A DNA stretch of 12,229 bases from UBA8437 sp003445035 (GTDB taxonomy: Bacteria > Planctomycetota > Planctomycetia > Planctomycetales > Planctomycetaceae): NCBI GenBank assembly GCA_937901285.1, contig CALCHI010000392.1, positions 1-12,229 on the forward strand, read 5' to 3'. The notes under the pieces are model-generated. The model was not told the DNA's origin, searched no databases, and saw only the letters and a list, made by a program, of their open reading frames with translations. Position 1 is the stretch's first letter. Each line of letters starts with the position of its first letter. Both the position numbers and the translations under genes were made by a program. Of this stretch, positions 1 to 7,384 are shown piece after piece.

Positions 1-2682
1 CGGCCGGGCCTCGTCGATGACCTGCCGGATCGCCTCGGGATCGAGACGGCCGAGGTCGCCGAGTTCTTCGACCGACAGGCTGCGGCGGGTGGCCACGGCC
101 CGAGCCCGTCGTTCCTGGATTTCGCCTCCGTCGAGGAATGCGTAGGGGTTGGCATTGAGCAGTTCCCAGGTGAACGGCGACGGTTCACGGGTGTCGCGGC
201 CCACCAGTTCGATCTCGCCGGAGTCGATTCGCTCGAGCACCTGCTGGAGCCCGGCGTAATCCAGCGCCTCGTGCAGGCAGTCGTGCATCGTCTGCTGCAC
301 CAGCGGGTGTTCGGGGATCTCGTGGTCCCCGGTGATGTTCTCCTGGCACCCGGTGAGCTTGGGAAAGACGGCCGTCAACAGGTCGTCGGCACGGAATCTC
401 TGGATCGCGTGGGGCACCTTCTTGGAGCCTTGCCGGCGGAGCACCATCAGCGATCGGGTGAGGTTCCACCGCCAGCGAAGCTGGAAGACCGGGACGGCCA
501 GCAGTGCCTGTTCGAGCAGGTTGCGAGCGTTGTGGGGTCCGAGCATCCCGAAGAGGCTCTCGAGTGGAAAACTGTGCTGCGGGCCGAGAGAGAGGATGAA
601 GCCGTCGTCATCGGCGGTGGCCTGCAACTCGAAATCGAAGGACCGGCAGAACCGCTTTCTCAACGCCAGTCCCCAGGCCCGGTTGATCCTCGATCCGAAC
701 GGGGCGTGGACCACCACCTGCATTCCGCCCGCTTCGTCGAAGAACCGTTCGAAGAGCACTCGTTGTCCCGAGGGGACCAATCCGACAGCGGCCTGTTGCG
801 ATGCGATGTAATCGACAACCTGCCCGGCGGCGTGTTCGTTGCAGAGTGTCTCGTCGGCGACCCACCGTGTCGCCTGTTCCAACCGTCGGGCACGCTCGGA
901 TTCCTCGCCCCCCGGTCCTCCGATCCGTTCGGCAATCTCCTCGCGCAACCGCGAGACCTCATCGGAGAGTTCCCAGGTTCGCCCCGGGGCTTCGCCTCTC
1001 CAGAAGGGAATCGTCGGAGGGGCTCCGCCGGCGTCCGAGACCGTCACGCGTTCGCCGCGAACATGGTGGATCCGCCACGACGTGTTTCCCAGCAGGAAGA
1101 CGTCGCCGGCCTGGCTCTCGATCGCGAAGTCCTCGTCGAGCGTTCCCACGAACAGGTCGTCCTCGGTGACGACCCGGTAGCTGCCGATGTCGGGGATGGC
1201 TCCGGCGTTGGTACAGGCCGAAAGGCGAGCCGACTTGCGGGCTCTCAACCGCCCGCCGACCCGGTCGTGGTGCAGGTAGACGCGTCCGCGTCCGGACGTG
1301 TCGGTGATGCCCTCGGAAAGAAACCCGATCACCTCGTCGAACGACTCTCGCGTCAATCGGGAATACGGCCCGGACCCTCTGACCATCGCGAACAATTCGT
1401 CCGAGGACCATTCCCGTGCGGCCACCTCGGCGACGATCTGCTGGGCGAGCACGTCCAGTGGCGCGACGGGGACCTGGACCTCGTCGAGGCGATGGCTGCG
1501 GATGGCGCGCACCATCCCCTGGCACTCGATCAACTCGTCCCGCGACAACGCGAACAGCCGTCCCTTGGGGATCAGTCCCAGCGAGTGGCCCGAGCGGCCG
1601 ATTCGCTGCAGCAGTGTGGCGATGGCCCGGGGAGAACCGATCTGGATCACCAGGTCGACGTGCCCGATGTCGATGCCCAGCTCCAGAGACGCGGTGGCGA
1701 CGACCGCCTTCAGCCGGCCTTCCTTGAGTTGTTGCTCGGTGTCCAGGCGTGTCCCGGACGACAGGGAACCGTGGTGGCTGCCCACGTGGTCTTCGCCGAG
1801 GATCTCGGTCAGTTGGTGAGTGACCCGCTCGGCGAGCCTCCGGGTGTTGACGAAGACCAGCGTGCTGGTGTGCGCGTTGATCAGTTCGACGATCCGCGAG
1901 TTGATCTCGGCCCATTGCTCGTGGGAGCAGACAGCCGACAGATCGCTGGGAGGGACTTCGATCTTCAGGTCGAGCTCTCGCTGGTGACCCACGTCGATCA
2001 CCGTCGGGATGCCCTCCGCCGCCCGGTCACCGACCAGGAACGACGCGGTCCGGTGGATCGGCTTCTGGGTGGCCGAGAGTCCGATCCGCTGGAGGTCGGC
2101 GGAGGTGTGGGCTTCGAGGCGTTCGACGCTCAGCGCCAGGTGGCTGCCCCGCTTGTCCCGAACCAGGGCATGGATCTCGTCGACGATCAACGTGTCCACC
2201 TCGCCGAGGGTCTGGCGAGATTTTTCGGCGGTGAGCATCAGGAACAGCGATTCGGGCGTGGTGACCAGGATCTGGGGCGGGCGACGGACCAGCTTGGTGC
2301 GTTCCCACGAGCTGGTGTCACCGGTGCGGAGTCCGACCCGCAGCTCGGGCATGTCGTAGCCCTCTTGGCGTCCCAGCTCGAGGATCTCCTCCAGGGGCAA
2401 CTCGAGGTTGCGGTGCATGTCGTTGGAGAGGGCACGCAGGGGCGAGACGTAGACGACCCGGACGGTGTCGTCGAGCCCGCCGTTTTCGAGTCCCTCGCGC
2501 AGAAGCCGGTCGATGACGGCCAGGAAGGCGGTCAGGGTTTTTCCACTTCCGGTGGGGGCGGCGATCAGGGTGTGGTCCCCTGCGGCGATGGCCGGCCAGC
2601 CCTGGGCCTGCGGTTGGGTCGGAGCGTCGAACCGTGACGCGAACCACTTCTGAATCAGCGGGTGGAAGGTGGAGACCGGCAT
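1..2682 (-). CDS. lhr: Lhr-type DEAD/DEAH-box ATP-dependent helicase, C-terminus cut off by window edge
   Basis: Superfamily 2 helicase of the Lhr family (large helicase-related), ATP-driven 3'-5' translocases on single-stranded DNA linked to DNA repair; expected in the cytoplasm. Reading the minus strand from ATG at 2682-2680 gives 894 codons with no stop up to position 1. Visible motifs: Q-like region near residues 22-29, Walker A APTGSGKT (K48), DEIH Walker B (168-171), SAT motif III (203-205), and motif VI QRIGRSGH (359-366). After the two RecA domains comes the long Lhr-core tail (winged-helix and helical region). It includes segments reading HPLVQQTMHDCLHEALDY and PYAFLDG near the end, typical of the end of the Lhr core. 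E. coli Lhr is about 1540 residues, so a C-terminal domain may lie outside the window. I chose this start because the protein begins directly with the family's HPL..WF helix and an in-frame TGA lies not far upstream; there is no clear Shine-Dalgarno. The gene is divergent from its neighbour. The exact subfamily (full Lhr versus core only) cannot be settled here. Confidence 0.95.
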   Translation of the reverse strand, partial: MPVSTFHPLIQKWFASRFDAPTQPQAQGWPAIAAGDHTLIAAPTGSGKTLTAFLAVIDRLLREGLENGGLDDTVRVVYVSPLRALSNDMHRNLELPLEEILELGRQEGYDMPELRVGLRTGDTSSWERTKLVRRPPQILVTTPESLFLMLTAEKSRQTLGEVDTLIVDEIHALVRDKRGSHLALSVERLEAHTSADLQRIGLSATQKPIHRTASFLVGDRAAEGIPTVIDVGHQRELDLKIEVPPSDLSAVCSHEQWAEINSRIVELINAHTSTLVFVNTRRLAERVTHQLTEILGEDHVGSHHGSLSSGTRLDTEQQLKEGRLKAVVATASLELGIDIGHVDLVIQIGSPRAIATLLQRIGRSGHSLGLIPKGRLFALSRDELIECQGMVRAIRSHRLDEVQVPVAPLDVLAQQIVAEVAAREWSSDELFAMVRGSGPYSRLTRESFDEVIGFLSEGITDTSGRGRVYLHHDRVGGRLRARKSARLSACTNAGAIPDIGSYRVVTEDDLFVGTLDEDFAIESQAGDVFLLGNTSWRIHHVRGERVTVSDAGGAPPTIPFWRGEAPGRTWELSDEVSRLREEIAERIGGPGGEESERARRLEQATRWVADETLCNEHAAGQVVDYIASQQAAVGLVPSGQRVLFERFFDEAGGMQVVVHAPFGSRINRAWGLALRKRFCRSFDFELQATADDDGFILSLGPQHSFPLESLFGMLGPHNARNLLEQALLAVPVFQLRWRWNLTRSLMVLRRQGSKKVPHAIQRFRADDLLTAVFPKLTGCQENITGDHEIPEHPLVQQTMHDCLHEALDYAGLQQVLERIDSGEIELVGRDTREPSPFTWELLNANPYAFLDGGEIQERRARAVATRRSLSVEELGDLGRLDPEAIRQVIDEARP

Positions 2683-2913
2683 GGTTGGGGCATCGTAACG
2701 AAGTTGGGAGGACAACCAACCGAGTTGTGCCGGGGAGGTGCCCACCAATTTTCAACACACCGAAAAAAACTCCGGATTCCCACGAACAGTTTTCTTCCCG
2801 GGGGGGTTATCAGGTAGCTCGAAAGGGCAATTTCCGCGTCCTGCGGTGCCAACGGAATATTTCCCGCCCTTTTCGTTGTGCATCGTCAGGACCGCGGATT
2901 CTCACTCACCTCC

Positions 2914-2953
2914 CCCGCGGTCCATTCCGCGGGTCATCTTCTGCGGGCCGCAG
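2914..2953 (+). other. Two GC-rich inverted repeats in the leader of the STAS-like gene
   Basis: CCCGCGG (2914-2920) and CCGCGGG (2927-2933) form a perfect 7-bp stem around the 6-base loop TCCATT. Directly after it, CTGCGG and CCGCAG (2941-2953) form a 6-bp palindrome around a single G. The pair ends 2 bases before the ribosome binding site of the next gene. It could be an operator or a 5' leader hairpin affecting translation. The symmetry is read directly; the role is inference. Confidence 0.4.
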
Positions 2954-2955
2954 AT

Positions 2956-2959
2956 GGAG
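2956..2959 (+). promoter_or_regulatory. Ribosome binding site GGAG for the STAS-like gene
   Basis: GGAG lies 7 bases before the ATG at 2967. This fixes the start over the longer open frame that extends back over the 5' end of the helicase gene on the other strand. Confidence 0.65.
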
Positions 2960-2966
2960 CCTCGAG

Positions 2967-3533
2967 ATGAACCAAGCTGTTTGTCCGCCTCCGATCGACC
3001 CTGTCGAACTGGATGAGCCGGCTGCGACGCCCGAATCGATCCGACAGAGCATCCAGTCTCGCTGGCAGGATTCGCCGCGGATCGACGTCCACTACGACCG
3101 TGGCTATCCCGTGCTGGACCTGGGCACCAAGGAGATCTGGGACGGTTCGGATCTCTGCCTGCTCCGTGACACCCTGGTCGACCTGTGCCAGGGGGGAGGC
3201 CAGGACGGCCAACGGAGATCTCCCTCCGGTGGAGGGTGTCGAACGATTGGCATCGAGATGAAGTCGGTCAAGGGAATCCCGACGGGGTTCTTCGGCATGC
3301 TGCACGATCTGCACGTCGAAGAGGGGGTCGCGGTGCACCTGTTTTCGCCTCAGCCGAACGTCTGCGGCATGCTGTGGTTCCGCACGTTCTGCGAGTCGGA
3401 CGAGGTTGGCGGCTTCGTGATGCTGCGTGACCCCAAGCCGAACGTCGTGCCCGGTGCGTACCACTTCTGGGCCAGCCTTCGGGGCGAGGACTTCGTCGAA
3501 ACGTCCTCGACCGAGTTCACCTCTCGGGTCTGA
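2967..3533 (+). CDS. Small STAS-like domain protein (degenerate anti-anti-sigma-like fold), hypothetical
   Basis: This 188-residue protein has no signal peptide or membrane segment, so it is probably cytoplasmic. The stretch from about residue 42 (GYPVLDLG) through IGIEMKSVKGIPTGFFGML (94-112) to LFSPQPNVCGMLWF resembles the strand-helix pattern of STAS domains (SpoIIAA / anti-sigma-factor antagonists). The usual Asp-Ser-Ser-Gly phosphorylation loop is replaced by Ile-Pro-Thr-Gly-Phe-Phe, so regulation by serine phosphorylation is doubtful. A Gly/Gln/Arg/Ser-rich insert (residues 75-90) interrupts the middle of the fold. The start at 2967 is supported by GGAG 7 bases upstream. The DUF1501 gene begins 39 bases after the stop (12 if its GTG start is used), so the two may be co-transcribed. 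The STAS assignment is by pattern only; a planctomycete-specific conserved hypothetical protein is the alternative description. Function is unknown. Confidence 0.75.
   Translation: MNQAVCPPPIDPVELDEPAATPESIRQSIQSRWQDSPRIDVHYDRGYPVLDLGTKEIWDGSDLCLLRDTLVDLCQGGGQDGQRRSPSGGGCRTIGIEMKSVKGIPTGFFGMLHDLHVEEGVAVHLFSPQPNVCGMLWFRTFCESDEVGGFVMLRDPKPNVVPGAYHFWASLRGEDFVETSSTEFTSRV
3189..3236 (+). repeat. GC-rich palindromic, low-complexity insert within the STAS-like gene
   Basis: These 48 bases encode the low-complexity linker at residues 75-90 (Gly, Gln, Arg, Ser, Pro only, plus one Asp). At DNA level they hold the perfect 10-base palindrome GGAGATCTCC (3214-3223). This overlaps CCCTCC-GGT-GGAGGG (3222-3236), a perfect 6-bp stem with a 3-base loop. 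A G6/GGAGG run precedes them (3191-3199). The surrounding fold would be continuous without this segment, which suggests an insertion or expansion. Confidence 0.45.
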
Positions 3534-3572
3534 TGCGGATGGCAGGTGGCTGTTGACAGTCCCGGTCCTCAG

Positions 3573-4892
3573 ATGACAATGAGGCCTGTGCCATTCCCTG
3601 TCCTCACCCGCCGCAGAGCCTTGCAGGTCGGGACCCTGTGTGGCCTGGGCCTGAGTCTTCCGGACCTCCTTCGCTGGGAGGCCCGGTCCGATCAGAAGGA
3701 CTTCCAGAGCCGCCCCGGGCCCGCCCACAGCGTCATCAACATCTTTCTCCCCGGTGGGATCGCTCACCAGGACACGTTCGATCCCAAGCCGAATTCTCCC
3801 ACCGAATACCGTGGCGGGCTGGAGGTCATCGACACCCGTCTTCCGGGTGTCCAGTTCAGCAGCCTGCTGCCTCGCACCGCCACGATCCTTGACCGTGTGA
3901 CGCTGTGCCGAGCCGTCAGCCACGTCCTGGCCGACCACGATGCGGGCGTGCACCAGATGTACACCGGGTACGGTCCCAGTCCCGCGATCAGTTACCCCAG
4001 CCTGGGCAGCGTGGTGGCTCACGAGTACGGCCCCCGAAACGATCTGCCCGCCTACATCTGCGTGCCGGGCAAGCCCCACCGCTTTGCCGGAAACGGTTAC
4101 CTGAGCACCGCCCACGGCCCGTTTGGCCTGGGCAGCGACCCGGCCGAGGACGGTTTTGCCGTGAAGGATCTGCGGCCACCGGCCCGTGTCAACACGGCCC
4201 GACAGTCGCGGGCCCGTTCGTTGCTGTCGCTGGTCAACGAACGGGTCGACCGCGAGGCCGAGGTCCCGCGTCTCAAGGCGATCGACTCGTTCTACCGGCA
4301 GGCCTACCGGATGATCGACTCGCCCGCGGCCCGTGCGGCCTTTGATCTCTCAAAGGAAAAGCCCGCAACCCGTGAAGCCTACGGCAGTGGGGCGGCGGGC
4401 ATGAGGATGCTGCTGGCACGACGGCTGGTCGAGGCGGGCGTGAGGTTCGTGTCGCTGGAGTACGGCACCTGGGATGCCCACTTCAACATTGCTCCCTCGC
4501 TGGCCGGCCAGGTTCCCGTTTTCGACCACGCCCTGGCCGCGCTGATCACAGACCTGGACGACCGTGGGCTGCTCGAGACCACCCTGGTGACGGTCACCAC
4601 CGAGTTCGGACGGACACCGCGGATCAACAAGTCGGCCGGACGCGACCACTGGGCCCGGGTCTTCAGCGTGATGCTGGCCGGGGCCGGAATCCGGCGGGGG
4701 CATGTTCACGGGTCCAGCGACCTGACCGCCTCCTCGCCCGACACGGGGGCCCTGGCTCCCCGGGACCTGCTGACGACGGTCTATCACCAGATCGGCATCG
4801 TCGCCGAAAAGGAACTGATGGCTCCGGGCGCGCGGCCGATCGAGATCGTCAAGGGGGGGCGGGTGGTCAAAGAGCTGCTGGAGGGGTCATGA
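3573..4892 (+). CDS. DUF1501 family exported protein (alkaline phosphatase/sulfatase-superfamily-like)
   Basis: DUF1501 proteins are abundant in planctomycetes and have a fold related to the alkaline phosphatase/sulfatase superfamily; no reaction is established. This one is 439 residues from ATG 3573. The N-terminus has a twin-arginine-like leader, TRRRALQVG (residues 12-20), followed by a short apolar stretch (GLGLSLPDLL). That suggests Tat export of a folded protein. Family landmarks are the NIFLPGGIAHQDTFDPKP block from residue 56, the HVLADHDAGVHQMYTGY segment, WDAH after the LVEAGVRFVSLEYG strand, and TEFGRTP...GRDHW (about 343-360), whose Asp/His/Glu are candidate metal or active-site ligands. 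The start is uncertain: GTG 3546 and ATG 3579 are also in frame and none has a strong Shine-Dalgarno; ATG 3573 or 3579 places the RR motif where Tat signals usually have it. The stop overlaps the next start in ATGA. Confidence 0.9.
   Translation: MTMRPVPFPVLTRRRALQVGTLCGLGLSLPDLLRWEARSDQKDFQSRPGPAHSVINIFLPGGIAHQDTFDPKPNSPTEYRGGLEVIDTRLPGVQFSSLLPRTATILDRVTLCRAVSHVLADHDAGVHQMYTGYGPSPAISYPSLGSVVAHEYGPRNDLPAYICVPGKPHRFAGNGYLSTAHGPFGLGSDPAEDGFAVKDLRPPARVNTARQSRARSLLSLVNERVDREAEVPRLKAIDSFYRQAYRMIDSPAARAAFDLSKEKPATREAYGSGAAGMRMLLARRLVEAGVRFVSLEYGTWDAHFNIAPSLAGQVPVFDHALAALITDLDDRGLLETTLVTVTTEFGRTPRINKSAGRDHWARVFSVMLAGAGIRRGHVHGSSDLTASSPDTGALAPRDLLTTVYHQIGIVAEKELMAPGARPIEIVKGGRVVKELLEGS
4880..4884 (+). 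promoter_or_regulatory. Ribosome binding site GGAGG for the PPC-domain gene
   Basis: GGAGG, inside the last codons of the DUF1501 gene, lies 4 bases before ATG 4889. With the ATGA overlap it supports coupled translation of the two genes. Confidence 0.6.
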
Positions 4893-7384
4893 GTTGCCGC
4901 GGGCGAGCCGACCGGGCGATCCGGCCGCTGGTGACGGTCGGCCTGGTGCTGGCGATGTTCTCGACGGTGTGGGCCCAGTCCGAAGCCCGCTCGGTGGTCT
5001 CGGCCTCGCCCCGCTACCTGCAGAGGGGCACCGTTGCGACGGTCCTGTTGCGTTGTGCCTGGTTGCCCTCGGCCGAGGACATCCTGTTTTATTCGCCCGG
5101 CCTGGCCTGCCAGGGGCTGACGTTGCTGGAACAGTCCCAGGGGCTGCCCCCGGACGGCCGGGAGTACCTGGCGACGATCCGGGTGTCGGCCGACTGCCGG
5201 ATCGGCCAGCACCGATTCCGCATCCGTGACCGCGGTGGGCTCTCGACCCTGCACACCCTGTACGTCGGCCCCCTGCCCCGGCTGGCCGAGCGGTCGCGGG
5301 CGACGACATTCGAGGATCCCCAGGACGTGGCGCTCAACACGACCGTCTCGGGGTACATCAGCGAGGTGGGCCAACTCGACTGGTACCGCGTGATGGTGAA
5401 GAAGGGCCAGCGTCTGAACGTCGACGTCCAGGCCGTGCGGATGGCCCAGGGCCTGTTCGATGCTCATGTGACGGTTTTCGATGCCAGGGCCCGGGTGCTG
5501 GCCGAGTCGGATGACACGGGACTGGGACTGCACGATCCGATCACCGGATGGGTCGCCGGCACCTCTGGTCCCTGCATGATCGCGATCCGCGAGAGTGGTT
5601 ATGGGAACGAGGGGTCGTACAAGGGGCCCCGGGGGAGGTACCTGTTGCACGTGGGCACCTTCCCGCGTCCCCTCGCCGTGATCGCCGCCGGTCGCGTCTC
5701 GGACAAAACGGTGCGGATGACCTTCCTGGGTGATCCCCGGGGGCCATTCACCCAGTTGCTGGCCGTTTCCACCGATCGCAATCGGTCGGTCTTCGGCACA
5801 ACCACCGTCACCCCGATGCTCGACGGACGTTCGGCTCCGACCCCGCACCCGATCCGGGTCAACGACCTGCCAACGGTGGTCGAGGTCGAGCCCAACGACG
5901 ACTGGCGGAAGTCACCGCCGTCGGAGCAGGCCGCACCGGCCGCGTTTGCCGGAGTCATCTCGAAGCCCGGCGACGTCGACACGTTTCGCTTTCGAGCCGA
6001 AAAGGGACAGCGGCTGAGGGTGCAGGTCTACGCCCGTCGACTCTATTCGCGGCTCGATTCGGTTATCAGCGTTCATCGCGTCCGCGACGGGACGAATGTC
6101 GCCGGGGGTGATGATCCGCCACGCAGGCACCGCACGTCGATGTTTGCCTACAACAGCCATCACGCCGGCTGGTTCGCCCAGGACGCCTACACGGAGATGA
6201 CGGCAAACGAGGGAGGCGCGTACGTGGTCGAGGTGGCCGATCACCTCAAGAAAGGTGGTGTCGATTACCACTACCGGATCGAGGTGACCCGGATCGAGCC
6301 GAAGCTGACGCTGTTCGTTCGTCGGGATCCGCCTTACTGGCGAGGCACTCCCGGGCAGAGCGTATCGGTGCCCCGTGGCAATCGCTACGCGGTGATCGTC
6401 GAAAATCTCAGGCAGGATTGTCCCGAGGGGCCGCTGTCGGTGGCCGCCGAGGGGTTGCCGCCGGGCGTGTCGGTCGAAGCACCCGGGTTGACCGCCAGGC
6501 GGGTGCCGATGCTGTTCACCGCGGCCGGGGATGCTCGCCGCACGGCCAGCCTGGCACGGTTCCGTTCCAGTGATCCACGGGGCCGGCCGCTGGCCACGCA
6601 ATTCGAGCAGACGGTTTTCTACGGACTCAATCCTCCCAACTACGCCTTTTTCGGAGTCGACTCCGAACGGCTGGCCGTGGCGGTAGCCGAGGACTACCCC
6701 GTGTATCTGAAGCTGGAGCCGCTGGAGGCTCCGCTGGTCCAGGAGGGTGAGTCGCTGCTGAAGATTCGCGCCCGCGTCGGTCCGGGACTGAGGCGAAAGG
6801 TGCGGTTGTCGATGCTCTATATGCCCCCGGGGATCAGTGCCGAGTTGTCCGGCCCGTTGTCCGACGGCGAGACAGTGGTGGAGATGCGGCTGGAAGCCAA
6901 CCGCGAGGCGCGGCCGGGTCGCTGGCCGATCGCGGTCGTCTCGCGCGAAGCCACCCAGCTTCGCGGAGGTGGCGTGTCGACACAGTTGCGGACACTCGAG
7001 GTGCTTCCCGCATTCCTGGACCTGGTTCTCGCTCGGGCCATTCTTCGGAGAGGGGAGACAGTCGAGTTGAAGGCACAACTGGAACAGAAGGTCGAGTTCC
7101 CCGGTGCGGCCCAGGCCGAGTTGCTGGGATTGCCCGAGGGGGTGACGGCCGGGCCGGTCGAGATCGACACGACGTCCGAATCGATCACCTTTCGGGTGAC
7201 GGCCGGCAAGACGGCAGCCATCGGGTTGCACAAGACGCTCTTCTGCCGGGTCTCGATCCCATGGCGTCGAGCAGGTGGTCGAAAAACGACCGTCGTGCAA
7301 CGGCTGGGGCACGGTGGGCAATTGAGGATTCTGGAAACAGCGGCCGGACGTCAGCAGGAGAAACGGGAGGGGCAACGGCCATGA
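4889..7384 (+). CDS. Secreted PPC-domain (pre-peptidase C-terminal-like) beta-rich protein
   Basis: An 831-residue exported protein of unknown function. Basic residues and an apolar segment (about 12-27) end in VWA|Q, giving a probable signal peptidase I site after residue 29. An Ig-like stretch follows to about 130. The first PPC-type beta-sandwich spans about 141-258 (GYISEVGQLDWYRVMVKKGQ). The second spans about 330-470 and starts with the diagnostic EVEPNDDW; it continues GVISKPGDVDTFRFRAEKGQ, where 'xxPGDVDxFxFxxxxGQ' is the family signature. The remaining 360 residues look like further Ig-like sandwiches (GLPPGVSV, MPPGISAEL, GLPEGVTAGP repeats of one turn type). PPC domains elsewhere accompany secreted enzymes, but I see no protease or other catalytic domain here. 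It overlaps both neighbours by 4 bases (ATGA), so it is probably produced in step with the DUF1501 and DUF1549/1553 proteins and may be their structural partner. Confidence 0.9.
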   Translation: MSCRGRADRAIRPLVTVGLVLAMFSTVWAQSEARSVVSASPRYLQRGTVATVLLRCAWLPSAEDILFYSPGLACQGLTLLEQSQGLPPDGREYLATIRVSADCRIGQHRFRIRDRGGLSTLHTLYVGPLPRLAERSRATTFEDPQDVALNTTVSGYISEVGQLDWYRVMVKKGQRLNVDVQAVRMAQGLFDAHVTVFDARARVLAESDDTGLGLHDPITGWVAGTSGPCMIAIRESGYGNEGSYKGPRGRYLLHVGTFPRPLAVIAAGRVSDKTVRMTFLGDPRGPFTQLLAVSTDRNRSVFGTTTVTPMLDGRSAPTPHPIRVNDLPTVVEVEPNDDWRKSPPSEQAAPAAFAGVISKPGDVDTFRFRAEKGQRLRVQVYARRLYSRLDSVISVHRVRDGTNVAGGDDPPRRHRTSMFAYNSHHAGWFAQDAYTEMTANEGGAYVVEVADHLKKGGVDYHYRIEVTRIEPKLTLFVRRDPPYWRGTPGQSVSVPRGNRYAVIVENLRQDCPEGPLSVAAEGLPPGVSVEAPGLTARRVPMLFTAAGDARRTASLARFRSSDPRGRPLATQFEQTVFYGLNPPNYAFFGVDSERLAVAVAEDYPVYLKLEPLEAPLVQEGESLLKIRARVGPGLRRKVRLSMLYMPPGISAELSGPLSDGETVVEMRLEANREARPGRWPIAVVSREATQLRGGGVSTQLRTLEVLPAFLDLVLARAILRRGETVELKAQLEQKVEFPGAAQAELLGLPEGVTAGPVEIDTTSESITFRVTAGKTAAIGLHKTLFCRVSIPWRRAGGRKTTVVQRLGHGGQLRILETAAGRQQEKREGQRP
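7366..7370 (+). promoter_or_regulatory. Ribosome binding site GGAGG for the DUF1549/DUF1553 gene
   Basis: GGAGG lies 10 bases before ATG 7381, within the end of the previous gene. It decides for this start over the in-frame ATG at 7261, which would add 40 residues ahead of the signal peptide. Confidence 0.65.

Larger units (their letters stand above)
2683..2966. promoter_or_regulatory. Divergent intergenic region between lhr and the STAS-like gene
   Basis: This 284-base spacer separates two genes transcribed away from each other, so it must hold promoters for both. It is visibly richer in A/T than the coding DNA around 2745-2885 and carries an A7 run (2763-2769) and a G7 run (2800-2806). I could not find a convincing -35/-10 pair on either strand. 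The half nearest the plus-strand gene contains inverted repeats (listed separately). No open frame here looks like a gene. Confidence 0.5.

Noticed and set aside
271..2637. A 788-codon open frame on the plus strand opposite the Lhr helicase
   Set aside because: The minus strand encodes an unmistakable Lhr protein with all helicase motifs throughout this interval. Long open antisense frames are expected opposite GC-rich genes with strong third-position bias. The translated product has no recognisable domain and a skewed Asp/Gly/Arg/Val/Gln composition.
2745..2830. The A7 run with short CCG/CGG flanks as an intrinsic terminator
   Set aside because: The stem would be only about 3-4 bp, and the tract lies upstream of both divergent genes, so no transcript ends here. 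It more probably marks promoter-region DNA.
2634..2966. An N-terminal extension of the STAS-like gene of about 111 codons
   Set aside because: It would overlap the 5' end of the helicase gene and cross the AT-richer intergenic region. The translated residues look random, and ATG 2967 has a proper GGAG.
2934..4115. A 393-codon minus-strand open frame opposite the STAS-like and DUF1501 genes
   Set aside because: It overlaps two plus-strand genes with recognisable domains, and its own translation shows none. It is a GC-bias shadow.
4784..7375. Minus-strand open frames of 354 and 487 codons opposite the PPC gene
   Set aside because: They are shadows of the plus-strand PPC protein, which has clear domains and a signal peptide. 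The antisense translations are low-complexity Arg/Gly/Pro/His/Gln-rich sequence.
7261..7380. A 40-residue N-terminal extension of the DUF1549/1553 protein from ATG 7261
   Set aside because: It lies inside the PPC gene in another frame and would bury the signal peptide. ATG 7381 has GGAGG and the ATGA overlap.
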